A stretch of DNA of 23,761 bases from a virus. Positions within the stretch are counted from its first letter, which is position 1. Each line of letters opens with the position of its first letter. Below, piece by piece: positions 15,073 through 22,676 of the stretch. The notes beneath the pieces were generated by a model. It was not told the DNA's origin. It made no database searches and saw nothing but the letters and a program-made list of their open reading frames with translations. Made by a program: the position numbers and the translations under genes. The stretch is from positions 1-23,761 of IMG/VR virus record IMGVR_UViG_3300020445_000078; one strand, 5' to 3'.

Positions 15073-15742
15073 TTTTTCTTTCAAAATGTTTGGTATAGAG
15101 TTCTTCAGTGAACTCATTAAATTCATCTGTTATACTACGATTTATATTAGCAGTATAGTATGCCATTTCAGCAATCTCTTCCAATACTATAGCACACTCT
15201 AAAGTTCTGTCAGGTGAATCTGAGAAAACCATAACACCATGTCTAGGAAGAAGGATTGCAGGGATATTAAGTGGATTAATTTTATTTTCTTGAAAATAAT
15301 CAACTACAGATTGTCCCAAACCTTTTTCATATTCTTCCAAATCATTAATCTTTAATTCTCTTGCTAGAGGGATATCCGATAAGAAATAATCAGCATGTGT
15401 AGTTCCTAAAATTGGGATAGGTTGCATTGCCTGTGCCCAAGAAGTAGCAAACTTTGAATGACTATGAATTATAGATTTTATTTCTGGAAATGCTTTATAT
15501 ATTTCTAAATGAATAGCAGTATCTACAGATGGTTTCTTTCCTGATATTTGTTTTCCTGTATAAAGTTCTATGATGCATATTTCACTATAAGATAGTTTTG
15601 AGAAATCAACACCAGAAGGTTTTATAGCAATATACTTTCCATCTTCAGAAAGGACACTAGCATTACCCCATGTAAGTTTGACTAAATTATTATCTTTAAT
15701 ACTTTTATTAAGTAGTAAACAATCTTCAATCTCTTTATACAT
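15044..15742 (-). CDS. araD: L-ribulose-5-phosphate 4-epimerase-like class II aldolase
   Basis: A class II aldolase/adducin-fold metalloenzyme (232 aa). Metal ligands are His93 and His95 (IIHSHS) and His168 (LLPRHGV). THADYF near 115-120 and the C-terminal KHFERKNGINKYYGQ match AraD, including the C-terminal Tyr pair that takes part in retro-aldol epimerisation. AraD interconverts L-ribulose-5-P and D-xylulose-5-P, the latter being a Calvin/pentose-phosphate intermediate abundant in the host. The closely related fuculose-phosphate aldolase is the main alternative, but the C-terminus favours AraD. Its ATG overlaps the kinase stop. Confidence 0.82.
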   Translation of the reverse strand: MYKEIEDCLLLNKSIKDNNLVKLTWGNASVLSEDGKYIAIKPSGVDFSKLSYSEICIIELYTGKQISGKKPSVDTAIHLEIYKAFPEIKSIIHSHSKFATSWAQAMQPIPILGTTHADYFLSDIPLARELKINDLEEYEKGLGQSVVDYFQENKINPLNIPAILLPRHGVMVFSDSPDRTLECAIVLEEIAEMAYYTANINRSITDEFNEFTEELYTKHFERKNGINKYYGQ

Positions 15743-16508
15743 AACTCAAACTTTCTACAAAATTAGAAGCTTCCATGTTTGCAAACTCTGGATCTCCAGA
15801 TGCTAAGAACGCAGCATAAAATGCATCTCCTGCACCCATAGTACTTACAGCATCTTCAACTTTATATCCTTCATAATCTATACCCTTAAAAGAACACCCT
15901 TTGTCTCCTTTAGTAACACATATATTACTATCTCTACCAACTGATCGAGATTCTTTTTCATTACATACGATATAATCTACCTTATTATATAAGAAGTAAT
16001 TTGATTGACGACTTGATATTTGAGATGATGCATATGTTTCAATACCTTTATGCTTTACGCAAGTATTAATAAAAGGTTCAGTTATTAATCCACATCTATA
16101 ATCTGAAAAAGCAACTATATCATAATCAGATAAATTAACATCAATTAAAGGATGAAGGTTTTCATCATTTACACTATTAACTTGAAGATATTTGTATGTA
16201 GAATCCCCACGAGATACCCAATACCTACTCTTAGTATTATTTTTACCTTGATAGAAATTAAGAATCTTTGCTCCAGTAGAACTAATAGAATTAACATGTT
16301 CTTCTGATACAGAAGTTAAAAAGGTAACATTTAAATCATAATCTGCTAAACGTCTTGCAACATTAGCTGCACCACCATAGTTAAATCTGTTTGTATCATA
16401 AACAGTTTTTAATGTAGGAGTCTCTAGAGATAGACCTGATGCAATAAGAAATATATCCTCATCAATTATGGTATCTCCAACTATTAGAAATTTTATATCT
16501 TCTCGCAT
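15735..16508 (-). CDS. PfkB-family sugar kinase, HldE kinase-domain-like
   Basis: A ribokinase-fold kinase of 257 aa. GGAANVARRLA lies at 45-55, as in the D-glycero-beta-D-manno-heptose-7-phosphate kinase domain of HldE/RfaE. The anion-hole/catalytic-base motif MGAGDAF lies at 224-230, ending in Asp228. It is about 50 residues shorter than the HldE kinase domain. The matching nucleotidyltransferase half of HldE sits in the preceding gene, fused to an isomerase, so the classical bifunctional enzyme is split and reshuffled here. Likely phosphorylates C1 of a sugar-5- or 7-phosphate (inference). The ATG overlaps the previous gene by 16 nt. Confidence 0.82.
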   Translation of the reverse strand: MREDIKFLIVGDTIIDEDIFLIASGLSLETPTLKTVYDTNRFNYGGAANVARRLADYDLNVTFLTSVSEEHVNSISSTGAKILNFYQGKNNTKSRYWVSRGDSTYKYLQVNSVNDENLHPLIDVNLSDYDIVAFSDYRCGLITEPFINTCVKHKGIETYASSQISSRQSNYFLYNKVDYIVCNEKESRSVGRDSNICVTKGDKGCSFKGIDYEGYKVEDAVSTMGAGDAFYAAFLASGDPEFANMEASNFVESLSYV

Positions 16509-17353
16509 GACCCCATATTCCTAATTTTTTCCATAGTATTAGTTGTCGAATAATCCCCTATTAGTGGATAAACTTTAACCTGTATTGTATCTGGTATTTC
16601 ATCCCTTTCTCTTAATTCATCAGCAGTCCACTCTGATCCTTTAACAAGAACATCAGGACACAATGTTTTATATAAAGTTTTAAGTTCTTCAGAAGAATTA
16701 AAAGTAACTACAGAATCAACGTACATATTAGTCTCTAAAACTTTTCTACGATCTTCTTCATTATTAATTGGTCTATCTTCTCCTTTTAGTAGTCTAACTC
16801 TTTCATCAGAATCAATAGCAACTATAAGTTTATCTCCTTGATTCTTAGAAAATTTTAAAAGTTCAATATGTCCTTTATGCAATATATCAAAAACACCATT
16901 AGTAAGAACTATACCACTATGATCATCTATCTTCTCTACTCTCTTAACATGTCTTCCTTCTCCCCATGCTTCATCTAACCACATCTTACTCATCTCTCTC
17001 ATTTCTACCTGAGAAGATAACCAAGATCCTAAACAAAGAACATTTGAATCATTATGTTCTCTTGATTTAACAGCAGTAAGTTCATTATGTGCAAGAACAG
17101 CACGAACTCCAGAGAAACGATTAGCAACAATACTCATCCCAACTCCAGTACCACATATAAGAATACCTCTGTCTGCTTCTTTATTGCCAACTATCGTTGA
17201 TAACTGAGCAGCATAATCAACATAGTCCACACTAACTTCTGGAGTATAGGGACCAATATCAATAACTCTGTAACCTTCTCCTTTCAGATAGGTTTTCAAT
17301 TGCTGTTTGTCTTCTACGCCATTATGGTCAGAAGAAATAATAATTGTTTTCAT
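16493..17353 (-). CDS. Fusion of RpiB/LacAB isomerase and HldE-type nucleotidyltransferase
   Basis: Residues 1-140 form a complete RpiB/LacAB sugar-phosphate isomerase: SSDHNG (7-12), GILICGTGVGMSIVANR (63-79) with the catalytic Cys67, and SREHNDSNVL (98-107). Residues 148-286 form a cytidylyl/adenylyltransferase domain: TNGVFDILHKGHIELL (151-166) with the HxGH signature (H159, H162), DSDERVRLLKG, and a terminal STTN motif as in RfaE domain II. RpiB interconverts aldose and ketose phosphates; RfaE-II-type domains make NDP-sugars from sugar-1-phosphates. The start is ATG in ATGA overlap with the GT11 gene. The domain pairing brings the first and last steps of an NDP-sugar pathway into one chain. 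Each domain is well supported; substrate unknown. Confidence 0.88.
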   Translation of the reverse strand: MKTIIISSDHNGVEDKQQLKTYLKGEGYRVIDIGPYTPEVSVDYVDYAAQLSTIVGNKEADRGILICGTGVGMSIVANRFSGVRAVLAHNELTAVKSREHNDSNVLCLGSWLSSQVEMREMSKMWLDEAWGEGRHVKRVEKIDDHSGIVLTNGVFDILHKGHIELLKFSKNQGDKLIVAIDSDERVRLLKGEDRPINNEEDRRKVLETNMYVDSVVTFNSSEELKTLYKTLCPDVLVKGSEWTADELRERDEIPDTIQVKVYPLIGDYSTTNTMEKIRNMGSCEKI

Positions 17354-18153
17354 AAGAATGTAAAATCACCAAAAGGAACATCTTGAATACTTTTGTTACC
17401 GCATTCAGCAGCGAACCAATTTTTAGGTGCAATAATTTTTTGACTCTTTGCTAACCATGCACCCCACCATGAAAATGATGAGTTAGCAATAATATGATAC
17501 GTGCATAAAGACATCAGACACAAATCAAACTCTGTTGTGTTTTCATCAGAGATCATAAACCTATCATCAGAAAATAATTCTTGCTGATGGCACCATGATG
17601 GATCATCTGAAAAAACAATTACTGGAATCTTTGCATCAAATTTACTTAGTGCATTTCTATAATACTCTATAGATTGAGTTGGATGATTAGGATTAACAGT
17701 ATAATCTCCCCTTCTAATATGAAGAGATATTGATTCATTATCTCCTATAATACTATTATACAACTCTTTACAAGTTTCCGTGATACTTGTTGAGAAACTG
17801 AAATCTTTTCTTATATCATCTTCTATATGCTTGAAATATTTTTCTGACTGGAAGTATCCAACTAGGTCAACATTATCAGGACAATTAACAAATAGTTCTT
17901 CATCAAAATGATGCATTCTTTCCCATAAAGTTTGATTCTTTTGAAATCCTATATTATTGTTCTCTATATTTTGAAAGACGTCATATATGGTAACATCTGA
18001 TTGTGATACCAATTCATCCTGCGTCCCAAATGCATCTTTAGGTGGTATAGAAAAAGAGTAACCTCTATTAGTAGCTATACCTTTAAGAGAAGCATATTGA
18101 AACATTTGGTTGGCAAGTCTGCCTAAATTACCAAGACGATTAATTGATAACAT
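17350..18153 (-). CDS. GT11 family alpha-1,2-fucosyltransferase-like
   Basis: The 267-aa protein carries the GT11 signatures GNLGRLANQMFQY (8-20), the GDP-fucose-binding SLHIRRGDY (143-151) with the paired Arg147/Arg148, and NSSFSWWGAWLA (224-235). Family members transfer fucose from GDP-L-fucose to galactose in alpha-1,2 linkage. The GDP-fucose enzymes gmd and fcl lie just upstream in the same operon, a strong functional match. I use ATG 18153, two bases after the preceding stop; a TTG at 18159 is an alternative start. Cytoplasmic, with no anchor. Confidence 0.9.
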   Translation of the reverse strand: MLSINRLGNLGRLANQMFQYASLKGIATNRGYSFSIPPKDAFGTQDELVSQSDVTIYDVFQNIENNNIGFQKNQTLWERMHHFDEELFVNCPDNVDLVGYFQSEKYFKHIEDDIRKDFSFSTSITETCKELYNSIIGDNESISLHIRRGDYTVNPNHPTQSIEYYRNALSKFDAKIPVIVFSDDPSWCHQQELFSDDRFMISDENTTEFDLCLMSLCTYHIIANSSFSWWGAWLAKSQKIIAPKNWFAAECGNKSIQDVPFGDFTFL

Positions 18154-18155
18154 AA

Positions 18156-18749
18156 TCAACCATAATTAAAGGAAAGAGATATTCTAGGTTCAGTATTTTG
18201 ACCAGAAGGAACACAATGTAAAATACTAGATGGGAAAATTAACATGATTCTATCATAAGGTTTAAAATTACAAGCATCACTATTATATCGAGTTTGAATT
18301 TGATGTGGGATACATAAATTCCATGCAGGATGTCTAAATTTTATATCTGAAGATCCTGGTGGTACTTTAGCATAATATACTCCACTAAAAGAGTGTGGAA
18401 CATGATTATGATACTCTTGGTAGTTATTTCCTTCATAAAGATTCCACCACCATTCTTTATTCATATGATCCATACTCACATCAGCCTTTATAGTCCTAAT
18501 GTATTGTCCCATATGATAATGAGCACGTTTAAGTATAAGATCAAATTCCCTATCCTTTAATGGTAATCCAAAAGAATTTTTAGGACTTCCTGTTCCAGAG
18601 TGCCAAAGATCTTTTCCCCTACCAACTTCTCTATCTTGTATTGAGACAATATGATTAACTAATTCATCGTTCTCTTCTTTTGTTAGGACATCAGTTACAA
18701 CATATAAAGGTGTAGGAAATAGATCTACTATATTATTTTCATCCATCAT
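18156..18749 (-). CDS. 2OG-Fe(II) oxygenase (2OG-FeII_Oxy_5-like)
   Basis: A 197-aa oxygenase with the FPTPLY opening, WWNLYEGNNYQEYHNHVPHSFSG region (H114, H116), distal His178 in FPSSILHCV and Arg189 in RISLSFN. These match the small phage/bacterial 2OG-FeII_Oxy_5 family. The start is ATG 18749 in an ATGA overlap with the fcl stop; a second ATG directly follows, and an ATG five codons earlier is also possible. Its place between fcl and the fucosyltransferase suggests action on a sugar, glycan or an operon protein, but family substrates are mostly unknown. Confidence 0.82.
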   Translation of the reverse strand: MMDENNIVDLFPTPLYVVTDVLTKEENDELVNHIVSIQDREVGRGKDLWHSGTGSPKNSFGLPLKDREFDLILKRAHYHMGQYIRTIKADVSMDHMNKEWWWNLYEGNNYQEYHNHVPHSFSGVYYAKVPPGSSDIKFRHPAWNLCIPHQIQTRYNSDACNFKPYDRIMLIFPSSILHCVPSGQNTEPRISLSFNYG

Positions 18750-19693
18750 TGGGAGCAGTACCATTCGTATGTAGATCTAATCCCATCTTCCAAACTAATT
18801 TTTGGTTCCCATCCTAATGATTTAACCTTATCAACATTAAGAACTTTACGTGGTGTACCATTTGGTTTTGATGTATCCCAATTAAAACCACCAGTAAATC
18901 CTACAACATCTGCAATAGTTGTGGCAAGTTCTTTAAGAGTGACATCCTCACCTGTACCAATATTAATTGGTTCTGAATCATCATACTTCTGCATACAAGT
19001 ATAAACAGCCTCTGCTAAATCATCAACATGTAAGAACTCTCTCATGGGAGATCCATCACCCCATAGATCTATAGGATGCATATAAGTACCACCAATATCA
19101 TTACTTACATTATTCTTACCTTCATGACATTTACGTATCATTGCAGGTAGAACATGAGAATTTTCTAAATCAAAATTATCATTAGTACCATATAGATTAG
19201 TTGGCATTAATGATATAGCATTAAATCCATACTGTTGTCTATATGCCTGACACATTTTAATACCAGCAATCTTAGCAACTGCATATGAATCATTGCTTCC
19301 TTCTAACTTACCAGTAAGCAATGACTCTTCTGTAATGGGTTGTTCTGCAAACTTAGGATAGATGCAAGAAGAACCTAACATTATAACCTTCTTAACTCCA
19401 TAACGATATGCAGCATCTATAAGATTAGTCTGAATCATCAGATTATCATAAATGAACTCAGCAGGATACTTACTATTAGCCCCTATACCACCTACCTTAG
19501 CAGCAGCAATAATTACATACTCTGGTTTTGACTGTTCAAAATAAGCATCAACCTGTACTTTATTTCTTAGATCACAATTCTTTCTTCTAACCCAATAGAG
19601 GTTATTATAATTCTTTGCTTCTAAATTTCTTTTAATTGCTGATCCTACAAGACCATTATGACCTGCAATGAATACTTTACTATTACTGTCCAT
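18746..19693 (-). CDS. fcl: GDP-L-fucose synthase
   Basis: Fcl (WcaG) epimerises and reduces GDP-4-keto-6-deoxy-mannose to GDP-L-fucose with NADPH. The 315-aa protein has [10 protein letters not shown] (11-20), the catalytic Ser109-Cys110 pair in GSSCIYP, YxxxK at Tyr137/Lys141 and [13 protein letters not shown] choose ATG 19693, which overlaps the gmd stop by 11 nt; a longer start at 19711 adds six unconserved residues. It follows gmd directly, as in many bacterial fucose loci. Confidence 0.95.
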   Translation of the reverse strand: MDSNSKVFIAGHNGLVGSAIKRNLEAKNYNNLYWVRRKNCDLRNKVQVDAYFEQSKPEYVIIAAAKVGGIGANSKYPAEFIYDNLMIQTNLIDAAYRYGVKKVIMLGSSCIYPKFAEQPITEESLLTGKLEGSNDSYAVAKIAGIKMCQAYRQQYGFNAISLMPTNLYGTNDNFDLENSHVLPAMIRKCHEGKNNVSNDIGGTYMHPIDLWGDGSPMREFLHVDDLAEAVYTCMQKYDDSEPINIGTGEDVTLKELATTIADVVGFTGGFNWDTSKPNGTPRKVLNVDKVKSLGWEPKISLEDGIRSTYEWYCSQ

Positions 19694-20690
19694 AGATGCA
19701 CATGTCCTCAACTAATTGTTTAAATGATGTTGTTGGTTCCCAACCCAGTTTTTCTTTTGCCTTTGTAGGATCTCCTAACAACGATTCAACTTCTGCAGGT
19801 CTAAAATACCTTTTATCAACTTTAATAACAGGTCTCTTCGTATTCCAATCATAACCAACCTCATCTAATCCTTCTCCTCTCCACTCTAACTTTATACCAA
19901 ATATTGGTGCTGCTTCCTCTACAAATTCACGAACTGAATGTTGTTCTCCAGTTGCGATTACATAATCATCAGGTTCATCTTGTTGAAGCATAAGATACAT
20001 TGCTTCAACAAAATCTTTAGCATGACCCCAATCTCTTTTAGCATTAAGATTGCCAAGATAAAGACAATCTTGAAGTCCAACAGATATTCTTGAAAGACCT
20101 TGTGTTATCTTACGAGTAACAAAAGTTTCTCCTCTACGTGGAGATTCATGATTGAATAGAATGCCAGAACTGCAGTGCATGTTATATGCTTCACGATAGT
20201 TCTTTATAATCCAGTATCCATATAATTTAGCAACTCCATATGGAGATCTTGGATAAAAAGGTGTTGTCTCTGTTTGTGGATTTGCTTGTACTAAACCATA
20301 GAGTTCTGATGTAGATGCTTGATATATTCTTGTATTTTTCTCCATACCAAGAATACGAACTGCTTCTAATACACGAAGAGTTCCAAGACCATCAACCTGT
20401 CCTGTATATTCTGGCAATTCAAAAGAAACTTTTACATGACTCTGAGCACCAAGATTATATATTTCATCTGGTTGAACTTTCTGAATAACACTAATAACAT
20501 TAGTAGCATCAGTTAAATCTCCATAATGAAGATGTATATCTTCATAAATCTTATCTATTCTATGGGTATTAATTAAAGAAGAACGACGGACTATACCATG
20601 AACTTCATATCCTAATTCTAAAAGAAGTTCAGCAAGATACGATCCATCTTGTCCTGTAATACCTGTTATTAATGCAACCTTAGTCATCAT
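19683..20690 (-). CDS. gmd: GDP-mannose 4,6-dehydratase
   Basis: Gmd converts GDP-D-mannose to GDP-4-keto-6-deoxy-D-mannose, the first step to GDP-L-fucose. The 335-aa protein has [14 protein letters not shown] (8-21), the RRSS NADP-phosphate-binding motif (35-38), the active-site STSE (126-129) and Tyr151/Lys155 of SPYGVAK, plus [14 protein letters not shown]. Length is close to bacterial Gmd. Start ATG 20690 (or 20687, the next codon). Second gene of the operon, a few bases after the 69-aa gene. Confidence 0.96.
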   Translation of the reverse strand: MMTKVALITGITGQDGSYLAELLLELGYEVHGIVRRSSLINTHRIDKIYEDIHLHYGDLTDATNVISVIQKVQPDEIYNLGAQSHVKVSFELPEYTGQVDGLGTLRVLEAVRILGMEKNTRIYQASTSELYGLVQANPQTETTPFYPRSPYGVAKLYGYWIIKNYREAYNMHCSSGILFNHESPRRGETFVTRKITQGLSRISVGLQDCLYLGNLNAKRDWGHAKDFVEAMYLMLQQDEPDDYVIATGEQHSVREFVEEAAPIFGIKLEWRGEGLDEVGYDWNTKRPVIKVDKRYFRPAEVESLLGDPTKAKEKLGWEPTTSFKQLVEDMCIYGQ

Positions 20691-20697
20691 ACTCTAA

Positions 20698-20907
20698 TCA
20701 TAATTTTAAGTCTTCTATAATACATTCTATAACAGCATTATAGTCTGCATCGGGGTCTTCCCCATTTAAATCAATATATTGTAAATTCTCGTAATATCTT
20801 TTTACTTTCTTATATAGTTTAGGGTTTTTTACGTCTAAGAATATTTCTTTATTTGCCGCAGCACGAAGAATGCTTATATCTTTTTTAAATTTAGTTGTGA
20901 GAGTCAT
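20698..20907 (-). CDS. Small hypothetical protein (69 aa), first gene of the glycan operon
   Basis: A 69-aa protein with a basic first half (KFKKDISILR, KLYKKVKRYY) and an acidic end (NGEDPDADYN, CIIEDLKL). No domain recognised. It begins about 24 nt after the operon promoter -10 box and ends 8 nt before gmd. Being the first gene, it could be regulatory or a small partner protein, which is inference only. Confidence 0.7.
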   Translation of the reverse strand: MTLTTKFKKDISILRAAANKEIFLDVKNPKLYKKVKRYYENLQYIDLNGEDPDADYNAVIECIIEDLKL

Positions 20908-20931
20908 TGCTCTATAACGGTTTACGATCTA

Positions 20932-20960
20932 ATTATAAGGTAAGATCTAAAAATTGTCAA
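20932..20960 (-). promoter_or_regulatory. sigma70-type promoter of the glycan operon
   Basis: Consensus TTGACA (20955-20960), a 17-bp spacer and TATAAT (20932-20937) on the minus strand. TTGACA overlaps the stop codon of the upstream oxygenase gene. It is the only strong promoter I see before the 20-gene run ending at 6492. Confidence 0.85.
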
Positions 20961-21661
20961 TAGTAACTTACCGATGATTTATTAACGGGATTTAAATACA
21001 GGTTCCCAGAAACAGTTATTCTATAATCATCGCTTGTATAAAAAGGATATACGCAATGATGTGCTATAGAGGGGAACATTATAATAACTTGTTCCCAGTC
21101 TTTATCTGCCTCTATAACATGAGGTACAAATTCACCTAAACCATTACCAGTATAGAAAGCAAAGCAACCAGGAAATCTTTGAGTTTGATTTTGAGTTCTT
21201 GGAGAATCAAATTCTTCTTTTAAGTCGTAAGGAATTTTGACAAATATATTAAAACTATACAAACCACTATGATTATGAACTGGATTGAATTCATATTTTT
21301 TCATAAAGTTTACCCAACAATTTCTAAGTCTAAGATCAAAGGACATACCATTATCTAAAGACATAGTTTGGTTTCCCATAGATTGCATATAATTAAAATG
21401 CTTTTCATATGTACTCGCTAAACTACGTAAATAAGTTTCAAGTGTATACATATTGACTTGGTTTTGAAACCCCATCGAATATTGTTCTTCTATATTTCCA
21501 ACTAACTTTGTATTATGATGAATCTTTTTCCCTGCAGCAATATCTATTTCATCTAAAATAATCTTATATACATCATCAGGTATCTTATCATCAATGTATC
21601 CAAGATTACTAATGAACTCATGAATTTTATATTTGTTTTTCAAAGAAAACACCTCCATCAT
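20957..21661 (-). CDS. Probable 2OG-Fe(II) oxygenase
   Basis: The 234-aa protein has the metal-ligand segment FNPVHNHSGLYSFNIFV (His129, His131), distal His201/His202 in FPSIAHHCVYPF and Arg214 in DYRITVSGNLYLN. The layout is that of the 2OG-FeII_Oxy_5 family seen also at 18156. The ATG at 21661 overlaps the previous gene by 35 nt. A GGAGG sequence followed eight bases later by an in-frame TTG at 21643 is an attractive alternative start that would drop six residues. It is read from a promoter further upstream and ends inside the glycan-operon promoter. Confidence 0.75.
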   Translation of the reverse strand: MMEVFSLKNKYKIHEFISNLGYIDDKIPDDVYKIILDEIDIAAGKKIHHNTKLVGNIEEQYSMGFQNQVNMYTLETYLRSLASTYEKHFNYMQSMGNQTMSLDNGMSFDLRLRNCWVNFMKKYEFNPVHNHSGLYSFNIFVKIPYDLKEEFDSPRTQNQTQRFPGCFAFYTGNGLGEFVPHVIEADKDWEQVIIMFPSIAHHCVYPFYTSDDYRITVSGNLYLNPVNKSSVSYY

Positions 21662-21920
21662 TACCGTACATTGTTACCTTCCACCCATCTCCTCTCTTTC
21701 TATAAACCTCTTTAGAAGTCTCAGCACCATCTTTAGTTGCTACCAACCAAGTTCTTTCATACCAATCATTTTCCACATTAAAATGAAATCCTTTATCAAT
21801 TAATTTAAAAGCAAGAGCATCTAATGGATCACCATCTTTATCTTTTTTTGTAACAGGTTCTATATCTATACGTGCTGGTTCATTAAACCCACGAAATAAA
21901 TTCTTTAACCATTCTATCAT
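21627..21920 (-). CDS. Hypothetical protein (97 aa)
   Basis: A 97-aa basic protein with no recognised domain. It is rich in Lys, Asp and aromatic residues, with likely beta strands (WYERTWLVAT, DGWKVTMYG). It is coupled to the 51-aa gene by an ATGA overlap and to the oxygenase gene by overlap. Function unknown. Confidence 0.68.
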   Translation of the reverse strand: MIEWLKNLFRGFNEPARIDIEPVTKKDKDGDPLDALAFKLIDKGFHFNVENDWYERTWLVATKDGAETSKEVYRKRGDGWKVTMYGNDGGVFFEKQI

Positions 21921-22072
21921 AATAGTATAGCACCTATCACAAAGCCTTTAGCAAATGATAAACATAACATTTGATAGTCAGTAAGGTTGAATTTATCTTG
22001 AAACTTCTTTGCTAGGTTCCTATCCCACTCAACTACCTTATCAAATCCGTCTTTTAAATTTAAATTCCACAT
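21917..22072 (-). CDS. Small protein with C-terminal hydrophobic segment (51 aa)
   Basis: A 51-aa frame starting MWNLNLKDGF, with a charged helix (VVEWDRNLAKKFQ) and a hydrophobic C-terminus (LCLSFAKGFVIGAILL) that may insert in a membrane. Its TGA overlaps the ATG of the next gene (ATGA), which supports real translation. Not recognised. Confidence 0.6.
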   Translation of the reverse strand: MWNLNLKDGFDKVVEWDRNLAKKFQDKFNLTDYQMLCLSFAKGFVIGAILL

Positions 22073-22076
22073 AGTT

Positions 22077-22163
22077 CTATGGGTTTACGTTGGGGTTAAA
22101 ATGTCTTAACATAAAATACAATGTTATAGCAACTATAATGCATAACGAAAGAAATGTAATCAC
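22077..22163 (-). CDS. Possible 28-aa membrane peptide
   Basis: A GTG-initiated frame encodes one hydrophobic helix (ITFLSLCIIVAITLYFML) with a short polar tail. It begins two bases after the 135-aa gene stop and ends four bases before the 51-aa gene start, filling the gap exactly. No clear Shine-Dalgarno is seen, so this is tentative. Confidence 0.35.
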   Translation of the reverse strand: MITFLSLCIIVAITLYFMLRHFNPNVNP

Positions 22164-22165
22164 TT

Positions 22166-22573
22166 TTATAATTTGGGTAATTTACTTAGACCTGCTCTAA
22201 CTAAATCATTTTCAACAATAATTTTTGTTTTTTGTGCAATGTCCTCTAGTATATTAACATCAATATCCATAAAAGGTGGGATAATACCTAAAATTCTTAA
22301 CAATCCATCAACAAACAATGCTAAACAAGTGAACCCAAGAATCATACTAATGATAGTCGCATCACGATTATGCTTACGCATGGATTCCTCATCTATCCTT
22401 CTTGCCTCATCAACTGCTTCTTTAATCAATCTATCAACTTCTTTTTTGGTATAGAAACTTGATATCCCTAACCATGAGAGATTATTTAAATCAGATTTTT
22501 GAGATTTATTTTCCAATGAAACATCCGATAGAGGGAAACTATCTACAATTTGTTTTATATTAGACTTAGACAT
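22166..22573 (-). CDS. Hypothetical membrane protein (135 aa)
   Basis: The N-terminal 75 residues are hydrophilic with a charged helix (KKEVDRLIKEAVDEARRIDEE) that may coil. They are followed by a hydrophobic span (about 72-95, ATIISMILGFTCLALFVDGL) and a C-terminal tail that could be amphipathic. One predicted membrane segment. No family recognised. The ATG lies only six bases after the promoter -10 box, so the mRNA may be leaderless. Confidence 0.7.
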   Translation of the reverse strand: MSKSNIKQIVDSFPLSDVSLENKSQKSDLNNLSWLGISSFYTKKEVDRLIKEAVDEARRIDEESMRKHNRDATIISMILGFTCLALFVDGLLRILGIIPPFMDIDVNILEDIAQKTKIIVENDLVRAGLSKLPKL

Positions 22574-22579
22574 GCACCT

Positions 22580-22608
22580 ATTGTAATATGGTTAGTATAT
22601 TGTGTCAA
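22580..22608 (-). promoter_or_regulatory. Minus-strand promoter of the divergent pair
   Basis: TTGACA (22603-22608), a 17-bp spacer and TACAAT (22580-22585) on the minus strand. Transcription would begin at or next to the ATG of the 135-aa gene. Confidence 0.7.
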
Positions 22609-22629
22609 TAGTATTTAACATGCTATAAT
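22600..22629 (+). promoter_or_regulatory. Plus-strand promoter of the divergent pair
   Basis: TATAAT (22624-22629) on the plus strand with a weak TTGTGT (22600-22605) at 18-bp spacing, about 48 nt before the 201-aa gene. Its -35 region overlaps the -35 of the minus-strand promoter. Confidence 0.5.
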
Positions 22630-22676
22630 TATTAAAGAAGGTTTTTAGTGTTAGTTGTTACCTCATTTAGCAAATT

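Noticed and set aside
22173-22454. Plus-strand 93-aa frame opposite the 135-aa membrane protein
   Set aside because: It is antisense to a gene with its own promoter and plausible topology, and has no ribosome site.
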